From NCBI GenBank assembly GCA_027214255.1, contig JAPWHL010000008.1, positions 62,001 through 126,000 of the forward strand: a stretch of DNA of 64,000 nucleotides, in the 5' to 3' direction. How positions within the stretch are numbered: the first letter of the stretch is position 1; each line of letters opens with the position of its first letter. The translations under genes and the position numbers were made by a program. The notes beneath the pieces were generated by a model. It was not told the origin of the DNA, ran no database searches, and saw only the letters and a program-made list of their open reading frames with translations. The DNA comes from Roseovarius aestuarii. Its GTDB lineage: Bacteria > Pseudomonadota > Alphaproteobacteria > Rhodobacterales > Rhodobacteraceae. Below are positions 1-7,793 of this stretch, one piece after another.

Positions 1-765
1 GCTAAGGTGCATGGCGCAAATGCTGGCAGCACCCAAAAACTCCAATGCGAAATCCCGGTCGCTGACCGCATCCAGAGAATTGGCCGCAGGCCGGTCAAAA
101 CCCAGTGCCTGCGCCGTCATATCCCGATCAATCGGAAAGCTGGTTCCCGCAAGCGCGGCGGCCCCCAGCGGGCATTCGTTCATTCGCGCACGCGCGTCAC
201 GCATCCGGCCAAGGTCACGGGCGAACATCTCGACATAGGCCATCATGTGATGGCCCCATGTCACCGGTTGCGCCACTTGCAGATGCGTAAAGCCGGGCAT
301 GACCCAATCGGCCCCTGCTTCGGCCTGCGTCAAAAGCGCCCGGATCAGGGCCAGTAGCGCGCCTTCGGTTGCGTCCAGTTGATCACGCACCCACAGTTTG
401 AAATCGGTCGCAACCTGATCATTGCGAGAACGGCCCGTGTGCACACGCCCTGCCGGATCACCGATCAGCTCTTTCAGGCGCGCCTCAACGTTCATATGGA
501 TGTCTTCCAGCGCAGTGGAAAACTGAAACGTGCCGCCTTCAATTTCTGACAAGACCGTGAGCAGGCCTTCCCCTATCGCGTCAGCGTCCTTATCAGTCAG
601 AATACCTGTAGCCGCCAGCATGGCCGCATGGGCCCTTGATCCGGCGATATCCTGCGCCGCCAACCGTTGGTCAAATCCGATCGAAGCGTTTATCGCCTCC
701 ATGATCGCGTCTGGTCCAGCGGCAAAGCGGCCGCCCCACATCTGGTTCGAGGATTTATCTGCCAT
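1..765 (-). CDS. argH: Argininosuccinate lyase, N-terminal part (cut by window edge)
   Basis: The reading frame opens at an ATG at 765 and runs off the left edge, so only about 255 of an expected 460 or so residues are present. It starts [14 protein letters not shown], the usual ArgH opening, and contains [12 protein letters not shown] and a [11 protein letters not shown] segment, hallmarks of the fumarase/aspartase superfamily lyases. ArgH splits argininosuccinate into arginine and fumarate, the last step of arginine synthesis. It is transcribed divergently from the thioredoxin gene, with only 22 bases between the two chosen start codons, so promoter elements must lie partly inside the coding regions. 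Confidence 0.95.
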   Translation of the reverse strand, partial: MADKSSNQMWGGRFAAGPDAIMEAINASIGFDQRLAAQDIAGSRAHAAMLAATGILTDKDADAIGEGLLTVLSEIEGGTFQFSTALEDIHMNVEARLKELIGDPAGRVHTGRSRNDQVATDFKLWVRDQLDATEGALLALIRALLTQAEAGADWVMPGFTHLQVAQPVTWGHHMMAYVEMFARDLGRMRDARARMNECPLGAAALAGTSFPIDRDMTAQALGFDRPAANSLDAVSDRDFALEFLGAASICAMHLS

Positions 766-787
766 GCCTAACCCGTCTGGAATAAAA

Positions 788-1423
788 ATGCGCCTGTCTC
801 GTTCCGCCTTCCTTTATATCGCCGTAGCTGGCTGTGCAATTGCAGCTGGGCTTGCCCTTGGGTTTCACACCACCGGCACCCCCGCCGGTATCAGCGCTAG
901 ATCCTCTGTCAGCGCAGATTACAGCGGCTATCAGCAGATGCTGGAAGGTGACATGCAAAAACTACGCTTTCACAGCGCGTCCAAGCCGGTCGCGACAGCG
1001 GCTTTCTTAACTGATTCGGGCGCGAACATGACACTGGCAGAGTATCAGGGCAAATTCTTGTTACTGAACTTCTGGGCCACATGGTGTGCACCTTGTCGCA
1101 AGGAAATGCCGATGCTGTCCGCATTACAAGACGAATTCGGTGGCGATAATTTTCAAGTCGTCACTCTGGCAACCGGCCGCAATCCTCCCCCGGCAATCAA
1201 GGCCTTCTTCGGCGACATCGGCGTCACCAACCTGCCATTACACCGCGACCCCAAGCAGGCAGTCGCGCGCGAGATGGGAGTTTTGGGCCTGCCCATCTCG
1301 GTCATCGTATCGCCGGACGGGCAGGAAATTGCACGGATGCAGGGCGATGCTGATTGGAGCAGCGACAGCGCACGCGCCATGATCAAGGCATTGATCACCA
1401 ACACGGCCTCGGGCGGAAGCTGA
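788..1423 (+). CDS. tlpA: TlpA-family membrane-anchored thiol:disulfide oxidoreductase
   Basis: A 211-aa thioredoxin-fold protein with a short basic N-terminus, one hydrophobic segment (about residues 7-25, containing AVAGC, which might be a lipobox) and the redox motif WCAPC at residues 99-103. A cis-proline-type segment (GLPISVIV) follows. Proteins of this type face the periplasm and reduce disulfides, for example during cytochrome c maturation. The start at 788 puts the basic residues directly before the hydrophobic segment; an in-frame ATG at 764 is an alternative and would overlap the argH start codon. The specific partner is not visible from the sequence. Confidence 0.85.
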   Translation: MRLSRSAFLYIAVAGCAIAAGLALGFHTTGTPAGISARSSVSADYSGYQQMLEGDMQKLRFHSASKPVATAAFLTDSGANMTLAEYQGKFLLLNFWATWCAPCRKEMPMLSALQDEFGGDNFQVVTLATGRNPPPAIKAFFGDIGVTNLPLHRDPKQAVAREMGVLGLPISVIVSPDGQEIARMQGDADWSSDSARAMIKALITNTASGGS

Positions 1424-1429
1424 CGCAAC

Positions 1430-1606
1430 CTACCGGCGCGATGGCCCATCCGATGCCGGCTCCGCGCCATGCGGCATGGTCAGGGGGGCGGGGCTTTGGT
1501 CGGTCGTGATGTGTGGCCAGAGCGTTGGCATCTGGGGAATTCCGGCAAACGCCTGCGCTGCGCTGGCCCCCATCATCATGGCAAAGACAAATGTAAAACG
1601 GGACAT
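1430..1606 (-). CDS. Small exported protein, 58 aa, unknown function
   Basis: A short frame preceded by a good ribosome site (AGGAG, six bases before the ATG). Residues 1-20 form a typical signal peptide (MSRFTFVFAMMMGASAAQA), leaving a mature chain of roughly 38 residues rich in proline, histidine and methionine (PQMPTLWPHI, LTMPHGAEP). It is convergent with tlpA, whose stop lies seven bases away. No family was recognised. Signal peptide plus strong ribosome site make it more than a chance frame; the Met/His content might hint at metal binding, but that is a guess. Confidence 0.5.
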   Translation of the reverse strand: MSRFTFVFAMMMGASAAQAFAGIPQMPTLWPHITTDQSPAPLTMPHGAEPASDGPSRR

Positions 1607-1702
1607 GTTTTTCTCCTGTGGTTTCGTTTGAACCACATCTGGCCAGACTGCCTTGCCTGATCACGCCGATCCCGAAATCCGGCGTGCATCTTTCAATTCT
1701 GA

Positions 1703-2743
1703 TCAGCCAGCGGCAGGAATCGGCGCGCCCACCTCCAACGCCATCCGACGGAAATCTGTTGGGCTCTGTCCGGTCTCACTGCGAAAAGCACGGTTGAATG
1801 GCCCCAACGAAGCAAACCCGCTGTCATAGGCAATTTCCAAGATCGTGCGCGCGGCGTTCTCCGGTGCGGCCAACGCCCGTTTTGCGGCCTCTATCCGAAA
1901 AGCGTTCACGAAGGCCGGAAAATTTCGATACCCCAAGCCTTGGTTGATCGCCCGACGCACACGGTGTTCTGGCAGGCCCAGCTCACTGGCCAATGCGCCA
2001 ATGGTTAACCCCTCGCGACGCCATATCTGGGCCTGCATCGCCGCATTGATCCGCTCGATGGCGATGCGATCCACCGGATCGGCAACCACAGCCAAAGGGG
2101 CGCGCCGCCGGGGTGCGGGGACGGCCAATGCCGGTTGTGTGCGCAAGGCCCATCCCGCAAACAGAACTGCAAAAATCAGAAAACTGGCGGTTTGCCCCAA
2201 CATGACCAAAGGCGAAAGCAGCGCCCCATCCCAAATGACATCAATGGCCGTCTTGATCGCCGCAAATGCGGCCATCACCGCAACAAACATCGGGCGGAAA
2301 CGTCGCCTTTGTTCAACCAGATCATCTCGCGCACTGACCATCGCCAGCCACATTAAACCCAGGTAAAGTACAATTGCCATTGCCCCGCAAATCAGCGGGT
2401 TCAGGCCAAATGTCACGGTCAGTATCCGTACGACCACCGTCAGACAGGCAAATCCGATCCAGCGGCGACGGCATTTGACCTCATCCAGAAAGAAATCCAA
2501 CATCCACCATGTCAAGGCAATCGGGGCCAAAATCGCGCCCGCCTCGAACACAGTGCGCACCGCCACGGGGAAAACATCCGCAGTTTGCCCAGACACCATC
2601 AGATAACTGCCCTCCAGTAACACAACAGCGAAACAAGGCATGGCGCGCCCTCGCGCATCGGCGCTGCGTAGAATGATCAGGCAGGTCAGCAGGCCAACAG
2701 AAATCGCTGCGCCACGCAGCATAGTGTCGATGACGAACAACAT
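1703..2743 (-). CDS. AraC-family regulator with N-terminal membrane domain
   Basis: A 346-aa protein in two halves. Residues 1 to about 215 hold a series of hydrophobic helices (about six or seven), a membrane sensor type found in a subset of AraC regulators. Residues about 235-340 are an AraC DNA-binding domain with two helix-turn-helix units (LTIGALASELGLPEHRVRR, and ILEIAYDSGFASLGPFNRAF followed by TGQSPTDFR). It is divergent from the lactate dehydrogenase gene, with about 207 bases between them, so local control of lldD is a reasonable inference. The ligand is unknown. Confidence 0.85.
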   Translation of the reverse strand: MLFVIDTMLRGAAISVGLLTCLIILRSADARGRAMPCFAVVLLEGSYLMVSGQTADVFPVAVRTVFEAGAILAPIALTWWMLDFFLDEVKCRRRWIGFACLTVVVRILTVTFGLNPLICGAMAIVLYLGLMWLAMVSARDDLVEQRRRFRPMFVAVMAAFAAIKTAIDVIWDGALLSPLVMLGQTASFLIFAVLFAGWALRTQPALAVPAPRRRAPLAVVADPVDRIAIERINAAMQAQIWRREGLTIGALASELGLPEHRVRRAINQGLGYRNFPAFVNAFRIEAAKRALAAPENAARTILEIAYDSGFASLGPFNRAFRSETGQSPTDFRRMALEVGAPIPAAG

Positions 2744-2950
2744 GATTTCGGTCCTTTGGTTTCGCCCGGTCGATATAGGGACCTATACCGCCCAATGCCC
2801 TCCGATTTCTAAAAATAATGGCCGATTTCAGGAATCGGCGCACATCAAACCACCAAATCCGCACGAAAAAATGGAGGTACACAGTGCCATTGCGTGCGTC
2901 CGATACGATTGGTAAAAAAACATACCCAATTGTGCGAAAGGGGCCAGATC

Positions 2951-4114
2951 ATGCCCGCCATCACCTCAATCGAAGACCTGCGTCGCATTTACCAGCGCCG
3001 GGTTCCGCGCATGTTCTATGATTACGCCGAATCCGGCAGTTGGACAGAACAGACCTTTCGCGCCAACACGACAGACTTTGCCGATATCCTGCTGCGCCAA
3101 CGGATCGCGGTGGACATGTCCAACCGCTCGACAGCCAGTCAAATGATCGGACAGGACGTGGCCATGCCGGTGGCACTGGCACCTGTCGGTCTGACCGGCA
3201 TGCAAAACGCCGATGGTGAAATCAAGGCTGCGCGCGCGGCTGAGAAATTCGGCGTGCCCTTTACCCTGTCGACCATGTCGATTTGCTCGATCGAGGATGT
3301 GGCCGAGAACACGACCAAACCCTTTTGGATGCAGGTCTACACGCTCAAGGACGACGACTTCATGCAGCGCCTGTTTGATCGCGCCAAGGCAGCCAAATGT
3401 TCGGCTGCAGTGATCACCGTGGATCTACAGGTGCTGGGGCAACGCCATAAAGACATCAAAAATGGCCTAAGCGCCCCGCCCAAACTGACACCACGTTCGG
3501 TGGCCAACATGATGACAAAGGTGCACTGGGGCCTTGGCATGCTGGGCACGAAACGGCGGTTCTTTGGCAACATCGTGGGCCATGCCCAAGGCGTTAGCGA
3601 CCCGTCCTCACTCAGTTCATGGACCGCCGAAGCATTTGACGAAGCATTGGATTGGGACCGCATCCGCCAGTTCCGCAAGATGTGGGACGGGCCGTTGATC
3701 ATCAAAGGCATAATCGACCCGCGCGACGCGCGCGAGGCGCTCAACGTAGGCGCGGATGCGATCATCGTCTCCAACCACGGCGGGCGACAACTGGACGGCG
3801 CATTGTCGGCCATTCGTGCCTTGCCCGCGATCATGGACGCGGTAGGTGACAGGATCGAGGTCCATCTCGACAGCGGTATCCGTTCGGGTCAGGACGTGCT
3901 CAAAGCGCTCGCGCTGGGGGCCAAGGGCACCTATGTCGGACGCGCCTTTGTCTATGGTCTGGGAGCGATGGGTGAAACAGGCGTGACAAAGGCGCTCGAA
4001 ATCATTCACAAAGAGCTGGACGTGTCGATGGCGTTTTGCGGGCATCGCGATATTCGCGAGGTAGATCACGACATCCTGATGGTACCCAAACACTTTACCG
4101 GCGATTGGGCCTGA
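2951..4114 (+). CDS. lldD: FMN-dependent alpha-hydroxy-acid (L-lactate) dehydrogenase
   Basis: A 387-aa protein of the LldD / glycolate oxidase family, which oxidises L-lactate or a related 2-hydroxy acid and passes electrons to the quinone pool. The N-terminal segment (DLRRIYQRRVPRMFYDY), the phosphate-binding barrel segments and the active-site motif SNHGGRQLDG at residues 274-283 (catalytic His276) are all present. The start at 2951 is preceded by AAAGGGG and matches the family N-terminus; the longer upstream frame has no homology. Substrate assignment rests on overall similarity, so another 2-hydroxy acid is possible. Confidence 0.88.
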   Translation: MPAITSIEDLRRIYQRRVPRMFYDYAESGSWTEQTFRANTTDFADILLRQRIAVDMSNRSTASQMIGQDVAMPVALAPVGLTGMQNADGEIKAARAAEKFGVPFTLSTMSICSIEDVAENTTKPFWMQVYTLKDDDFMQRLFDRAKAAKCSAAVITVDLQVLGQRHKDIKNGLSAPPKLTPRSVANMMTKVHWGLGMLGTKRRFFGNIVGHAQGVSDPSSLSSWTAEAFDEALDWDRIRQFRKMWDGPLIIKGIIDPRDAREALNVGADAIIVSNHGGRQLDGALSAIRALPAIMDAVGDRIEVHLDSGIRSGQDVLKALALGAKGTYVGRAFVYGLGAMGETGVTKALEIIHKELDVSMAFCGHRDIREVDHDILMVPKHFTGDWA

Positions 4115-4149
4115 ACGACGCTTTGGGTCATGTACCCTGCAAACGGGCA

Positions 4150-4185
4150 GCGCCCGCCTGACTGACAACCCTCCCCGGCGGGCGC
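4150..4185 (+). terminator. GC-rich hairpin downstream of lldD
   Basis: Perfect 9-base inverted repeat (GCGCCCGCC at 4150-4158 and GGCGGGCGC at 4177-4185) 35 bases after the lldD stop. There is no clear T-run behind it, so it could be a weak terminator or a transcript-end stabiliser. Confidence 0.45.
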
Positions 4186-4350
4186 CTCCAGATTTCATCT
4201 TTCTCCAAATACCTACGCCGTAGGCATTCCTTGATCCGCGTCGCGCGCAGGTGTTTGCTCTTTCCAAGCCGGCAAAAGCGGTCTATACGCGCGGCTTCAC
4301 GCGGGGCTACAGCCTTGGAGGAGTCCCGCCCTAATCTATGGAGAATTATC

Positions 4351-5007
4351 ATGGCTGGAGAAATTCCTGATCTTCACGCCCAGGAACGCACGGGGACGGG
4401 CAAGGGCGCCGCTCGTGCTGCACGCCGCGAAGGCATGGTTCCGGGTATCGTTTTTGGTGGCGATGTCGATCCGCTTCCTATCAACATTCCGTTCAACGTT
4501 CTGTTGAAGCGCCTCAAGCAAGGCCGCTTCCGCTCGACGCTGTTCAACCTGAAGGTTGAAGGCCAAGAGGACGTCCGCGTGATCTGCCGCGACGTACAGC
4601 GCGATGTTGTCAAAGACTTGCCAACACACGTTGATTTCATGCGTTTGCGCCGCACCACCAAGATCAACCTGTTCATTCCGGTCGACTTCGCAAACGAAGA
4701 TGAGTGCCCAGCGATCCGCAAGGGCGGTGTGCTGACCACAGTGCGCAACGAAGTTGAGTTGATCGTGACTGCGGGCGACATCCCCGAGACACTGGTTGTC
4801 GATCTGAGCAAGGTCGAGAACATCGGCGACACGGTGACGATTTCGGACATCGAACTGCCCAAAGGGTCCAAACTGGTTATCAACGATCGTGACTTCATGA
4901 TCTGCAACGTGTCCGCTCCGTCGGCTCTCAAATCCGATTCGGATGACGAGGACGAAGTGGACGCAGCAGACGTGCCCGTCGCTGGCGAAGAAGAAGCCGA
5001 ATCGTAA
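4351..5007 (+). CDS. rplY: 50S ribosomal protein L25 (general stress protein Ctc type)
   Basis: A 218-aa two-domain L25. Residues 1 to about 95 form the 5S rRNA-binding domain (starts [19 protein letters not shown]), residues about 100-190 the TL5-type beta domain, and the tail is strongly acidic ([15 protein letters not shown]), as usual in alphaproteobacteria. The start at 4351 has GGAG seven bases upstream and a normal family N-terminus. It precedes pth, its usual neighbour in many bacteria, but a strong terminator separates the two, so pth probably has its own promoter or relies on read-through. Confidence 0.95.
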   Translation: MAGEIPDLHAQERTGTGKGAARAARREGMVPGIVFGGDVDPLPINIPFNVLLKRLKQGRFRSTLFNLKVEGQEDVRVICRDVQRDVVKDLPTHVDFMRLRRTTKINLFIPVDFANEDECPAIRKGGVLTTVRNEVELIVTAGDIPETLVVDLSKVENIGDTVTISDIELPKGSKLVINDRDFMICNVSAPSALKSDSDDEDEVDAADVPVAGEEEAES

Positions 5008-5030
5008 TCACGCGATTGGTTTTGAGATGG

Positions 5031-5070
5031 AAACGCGGCTCTGCACGGCAGGGCCGCGTTTTTCGTTTTT
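5031..5070 (+). terminator. Rho-independent terminator after rplY
   Basis: Nine-base perfect stem (AAACGCGGC at 5031-5039 with GCCGCGTTT at 5053-5061), a 13-base loop, then two T-rich runs reaching 5070. It is a classic intrinsic terminator 23 bases after the rplY stop. Confidence 0.85.
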
Positions 5071-5151
5071 GCACAGTACACCGCCCCCGTTGCAACCACC
5101 TCCCTGCCCGCGTAGACCTTTGCAGGCATCAACCGCGCAGGAGGCAAGGCA

Positions 5152-5835
5152 GTGCTGATCTTTGCAGGGCTGGGAAATCCCGGCGCGAAATACGCCGGGC
5201 ATCGCCATAATATCGGATTCATGGCGCTGGACAGGATTGCGTCGGATCATGGATTCGCCCCTTGGAAAGCACGTTTTCAGGGTCAGGCCTGTGAAGGGCG
5301 CCTGGGCGGCACCAAAGTGTTGTTGCTAAAGCCCGAAACATTCATGAATCTCAGCGGCCAATCCGTCGGCGAAGCCATGCGATTTTACAAGCTGACGCCG
5401 GATGATATCGTCGTTTTTCATGACGAGATCGATCTGGCTCCGGCCAAACTGCGCGTCAAGACAGGCGGCGGCCATGCCGGGCACAACGGGTTGCGCTCGA
5501 TCCATCAGCACATCGGACCAGACTATGGCCGTGTGCGCATGGGCGTTGGTCATCCGGGGCGTAAAGAAGCTGTGCCGGGCTTTGTTTTGCACGATTTTGC
5601 CAAGGCTGATCAGGAATGGCTGGATGATATGCTGCGCGGCATATCTGATGGCGCACCGTTTCTGGCCGACGGCGACACGGGCCGCTTTCAGAATGCAGTC
5701 GCCCTGCGCACAGCCCCACCGCGCAGCAGTACATCACCCAAACCTCAGCCCGCGAAATCCCCCGATCCCCAGCCAAAGCCGGAGACGCCTGACACGCGCA
5801 CCGCATTGCAAAAACTGGCGGACAAATTTCGCTAA
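5152..5835 (+). CDS. pth: Peptidyl-tRNA hydrolase
   Basis: A 227-aa Pth that frees tRNA from prematurely released peptidyl-tRNA. It starts with GTG at 5152, eight bases after an AGGAGG ribosome site; the product opens LIFAGLGNPGAKYAGHRHN, matching the family. Residues equivalent to the E. coli active site are visible: Asn9, His19, Asp91 and Asn112. The C-terminal 35 or so residues are a proline-rich extension (KPQPAKSPDPQPKPETPDT) ending in TALQKLADKFR, a tail seen in some alphaproteobacterial versions. Confidence 0.95.
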   Translation: MLIFAGLGNPGAKYAGHRHNIGFMALDRIASDHGFAPWKARFQGQACEGRLGGTKVLLLKPETFMNLSGQSVGEAMRFYKLTPDDIVVFHDEIDLAPAKLRVKTGGGHAGHNGLRSIHQHIGPDYGRVRMGVGHPGRKEAVPGFVLHDFAKADQEWLDDMLRGISDGAPFLADGDTGRFQNAVALRTAPPRSSTSPKPQPAKSPDPQPKPETPDTRTALQKLADKFR

Positions 5836-5891
5836 CCTGCCGCTTGCCTGAAAACTGTTGTACGCTATGGTCCTGCCAAAGGGGCAAACAG

Positions 5892-6287
5892 ATGATGCGC
5901 AAAGACGATCCCGTAAATGTTCTAGGCGGCATGCTGTCCCCTTGCTCGGCCCAAGATCCTGTGACCGGTTTTTTCCGCGATGGCCATTGCAACACATGCC
6001 CCGAAGACACCGGCAGTCATACCGTATGCGCACTGATGACAGCCGAGTTTCTGGCGTTTTCCAAGTATCTTGGTAACGATCTTAGCACCCCGCGCCCCGA
6101 ATTTGGCTTTTCCGGATTAAAGCCCGGTGATCAATGGTGCCTGTGCGCTGCGCGGTTTTTGCAGGCCCATGAAGAGGATTGTGCGCCGCTGGTACGGCTA
6201 GAAGCCACCCATGCCCGCGCGTTGGAAATCGTGCCGCTAACGGTGCTAAAAGCCTACAGCGCGCCTGACGCGAACGATCAGGCCTGA
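5892..6287 (+). CDS. DUF2237 family protein
   Basis: A 131-aa protein matching the DUF2237 pattern: NVLGGMLSPCS near the start, a central GFFRDGHCNTCPEDTGSHTVCA cluster with several cysteines, and the closing GDQWCLCAARFLQA / LEATHARALEIVPL segments. The conserved cysteines suggest metal or redox chemistry, but no function is established. It follows pth by 56 bases on the same strand. The ATG at 5892 is chosen because the conserved region begins right after it; a second ATG at 5895 is equally possible. Confidence 0.8.
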   Translation: MMRKDDPVNVLGGMLSPCSAQDPVTGFFRDGHCNTCPEDTGSHTVCALMTAEFLAFSKYLGNDLSTPRPEFGFSGLKPGDQWCLCAARFLQAHEEDCAPLVRLEATHARALEIVPLTVLKAYSAPDANDQA

Positions 6288-6416
6288 CACCGTGCAACGC
6301 GCTCATTGAAAAAATTGCGTAGAATCGATGCGTCGGCTAGGCTTGCCCTGTGCCGTCAAGATTGACACGATTGCCGCATTCAGCGGCATCGTTCAGGCGC
6401 AGTATCAGGACGTCAA

Positions 6417-7367
6417 ATGCCCAGCTCCGCATCGACTATTGAACGCAGTGAAACTGTCCACCAACAGGCGCGACTGTTGGCGGGATGGCAGCAAACATAT
6501 TCGCAAATCGGTATGGGGCCGTTTTCCGGGTCTCTCAGCAGTACCGACCGCGGTACAGTCCGGTTCTTTGACGAACAAATGAACCGCGAGGTATTGCAAA
6601 CTGGCGGCGTGCCGGAAAACAAGATCGGCTTTGGCGTGCCCGTGAAAGTGGGAAGCAAAAGTTACCTATGTGGTGAATCCGTGGATGCCGGACAGTTGCT
6701 CGTGTTTTCGGGCTCGTCCGGCTTTGAATTCCTTTCTCCGCAGAACTTTCGCTTTTATGGCATCGAGATCGACGTTGACGGGATCAGCGATCCCAAACTG
6801 GCGCAAATGACATCCGAGCTACGTCAGATGTTTGCCCAAAGCAGACGCGCCATCACGCTCAACTCGGAAGAACGTTTCATCTTGACCGCGTCGCTGGACG
6901 CGGTCAATCGGCGTACTATGGGGCTTAAATCCGCTCTTGTCTCAGCGGATCAATCGCAAATCGACGCGCTGAACCGCCAGATGGTCGGCACAGTATTGGA
7001 TTGTCTCTCCAGAGATGTCACCAGTCCGGTGCACGGGGTAAAACACTGGGATATCGTGACCCAAATCCGTGATTTGGTGAAATCGAATCCACAATGCCCG
7101 CGCACCGTGGCCGAATTGACGGTTGAATTGGGCGTGTCCCGGCGGACCTTGCAAAACGCGTGCCGCGATATTCTGGACGTAAGCCCGGTACAGTATTTGC
7201 GGTCTCTGCGTCTAAGTGAAGTGCGCCAAACCATTGAAACCGCATCATCGGTGACAGACGTCGCGACGGAATATGGATTTTGGCATCTTAGTTACTTCGC
7301 CCGCGATTACCGCGTGATGTTTGGAGAATCCCCATCAAAAACGTTGGAACGATATCGACGGCAGTGA
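6417..7367 (+). CDS. AraC-family regulator, EutR-like
   Basis: A 316-aa regulator. The first 200 or so residues are a sensing domain resembling EutR-type AraC proteins (FFDEQMNREVLQTGG, GFGVPV, GQLLVFSG). The C-terminus holds the two helix-turn-helix units (TVAELTVELGVSRRTLQ and VTDVATEYGFWHLSYFARDY, ending in GESPSKTLERYRR). EutR itself responds to ethanolamine plus cobalamin. Here the gene is convergent with a B12-dependent dehydratase operon, ending six bases from it, so regulation of that operon is likely. The inducer cannot be read from the sequence. Confidence 0.8.
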   Translation: MPSSASTIERSETVHQQARLLAGWQQTYSQIGMGPFSGSLSSTDRGTVRFFDEQMNREVLQTGGVPENKIGFGVPVKVGSKSYLCGESVDAGQLLVFSGSSGFEFLSPQNFRFYGIEIDVDGISDPKLAQMTSELRQMFAQSRRAITLNSEERFILTASLDAVNRRTMGLKSALVSADQSQIDALNRQMVGTVLDCLSRDVTSPVHGVKHWDIVTQIRDLVKSNPQCPRTVAELTVELGVSRRTLQNACRDILDVSPVQYLRSLRLSEVRQTIETASSVTDVATEYGFWHLSYFARDYRVMFGESPSKTLERYRRQ

Positions 7368-7373
7368 TGCGGC

Positions 7374-7793
7374 TTAGTCCTTTGGGAACAACCCGCGCCG
7401 GTGATAGATTTCAGCCGCACGCGCCAAGAAATCCGCGATTTGTTCGGCGCCATAGTCGCGGCGCAGCATGTCGGCCTGATCCAGTAACGCCTGCTTGGAT
7501 TGCACACGGCCCGGGCGCAGCATTTCATATGTTTGCATTATGACGTCCTGCGGCACGTCAATCAGTTCTGCCCCACGCTCAAAATTTTGCGCCAAGGCCG
7601 CGCGTCCGGCGTCCCGCGCAATATCGGCCTGCGCGTGCAATGCAGCGCGCGTGATGCGCAAATCATCGATCCCGATCGAGCCATCCATGACCGCGTCCAG
7701 TGTGATCTGATCCAATGCAACGCCGCGCGGACCGCAAACGGCCTTGCCTTGCGTTTCAGCCATTGGATAGTCGGCGATGCCCGGCTTCTTCAT
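7374..7793 (-). CDS. pduE: Diol/glycerol dehydratase small subunit
   Basis: A 139-aa homologue of PduE, the small subunit of adenosylcobalamin-dependent diol dehydratase. Family features seen: a short N-terminal arm, the AETQG / PRGVALDQITLDAVMDG segment, LRITRAALHAQADIAR, the NFERGAELI and YEMLRPGR motifs, and a C-terminal helix AAEIYHRRGLF. Its ATG overlaps the stop of the large/medium fusion gene by four bases, which implies translational coupling and a fixed subunit ratio. It is the last gene of the operon. Confidence 0.9.
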   Translation of the reverse strand: MKKPGIADYPMAETQGKAVCGPRGVALDQITLDAVMDGSIGIDDLRITRAALHAQADIARDAGRAALAQNFERGAELIDVPQDVIMQTYEMLRPGRVQSKQALLDQADMLRRDYGAEQIADFLARAAEIYHRRGLFPKD

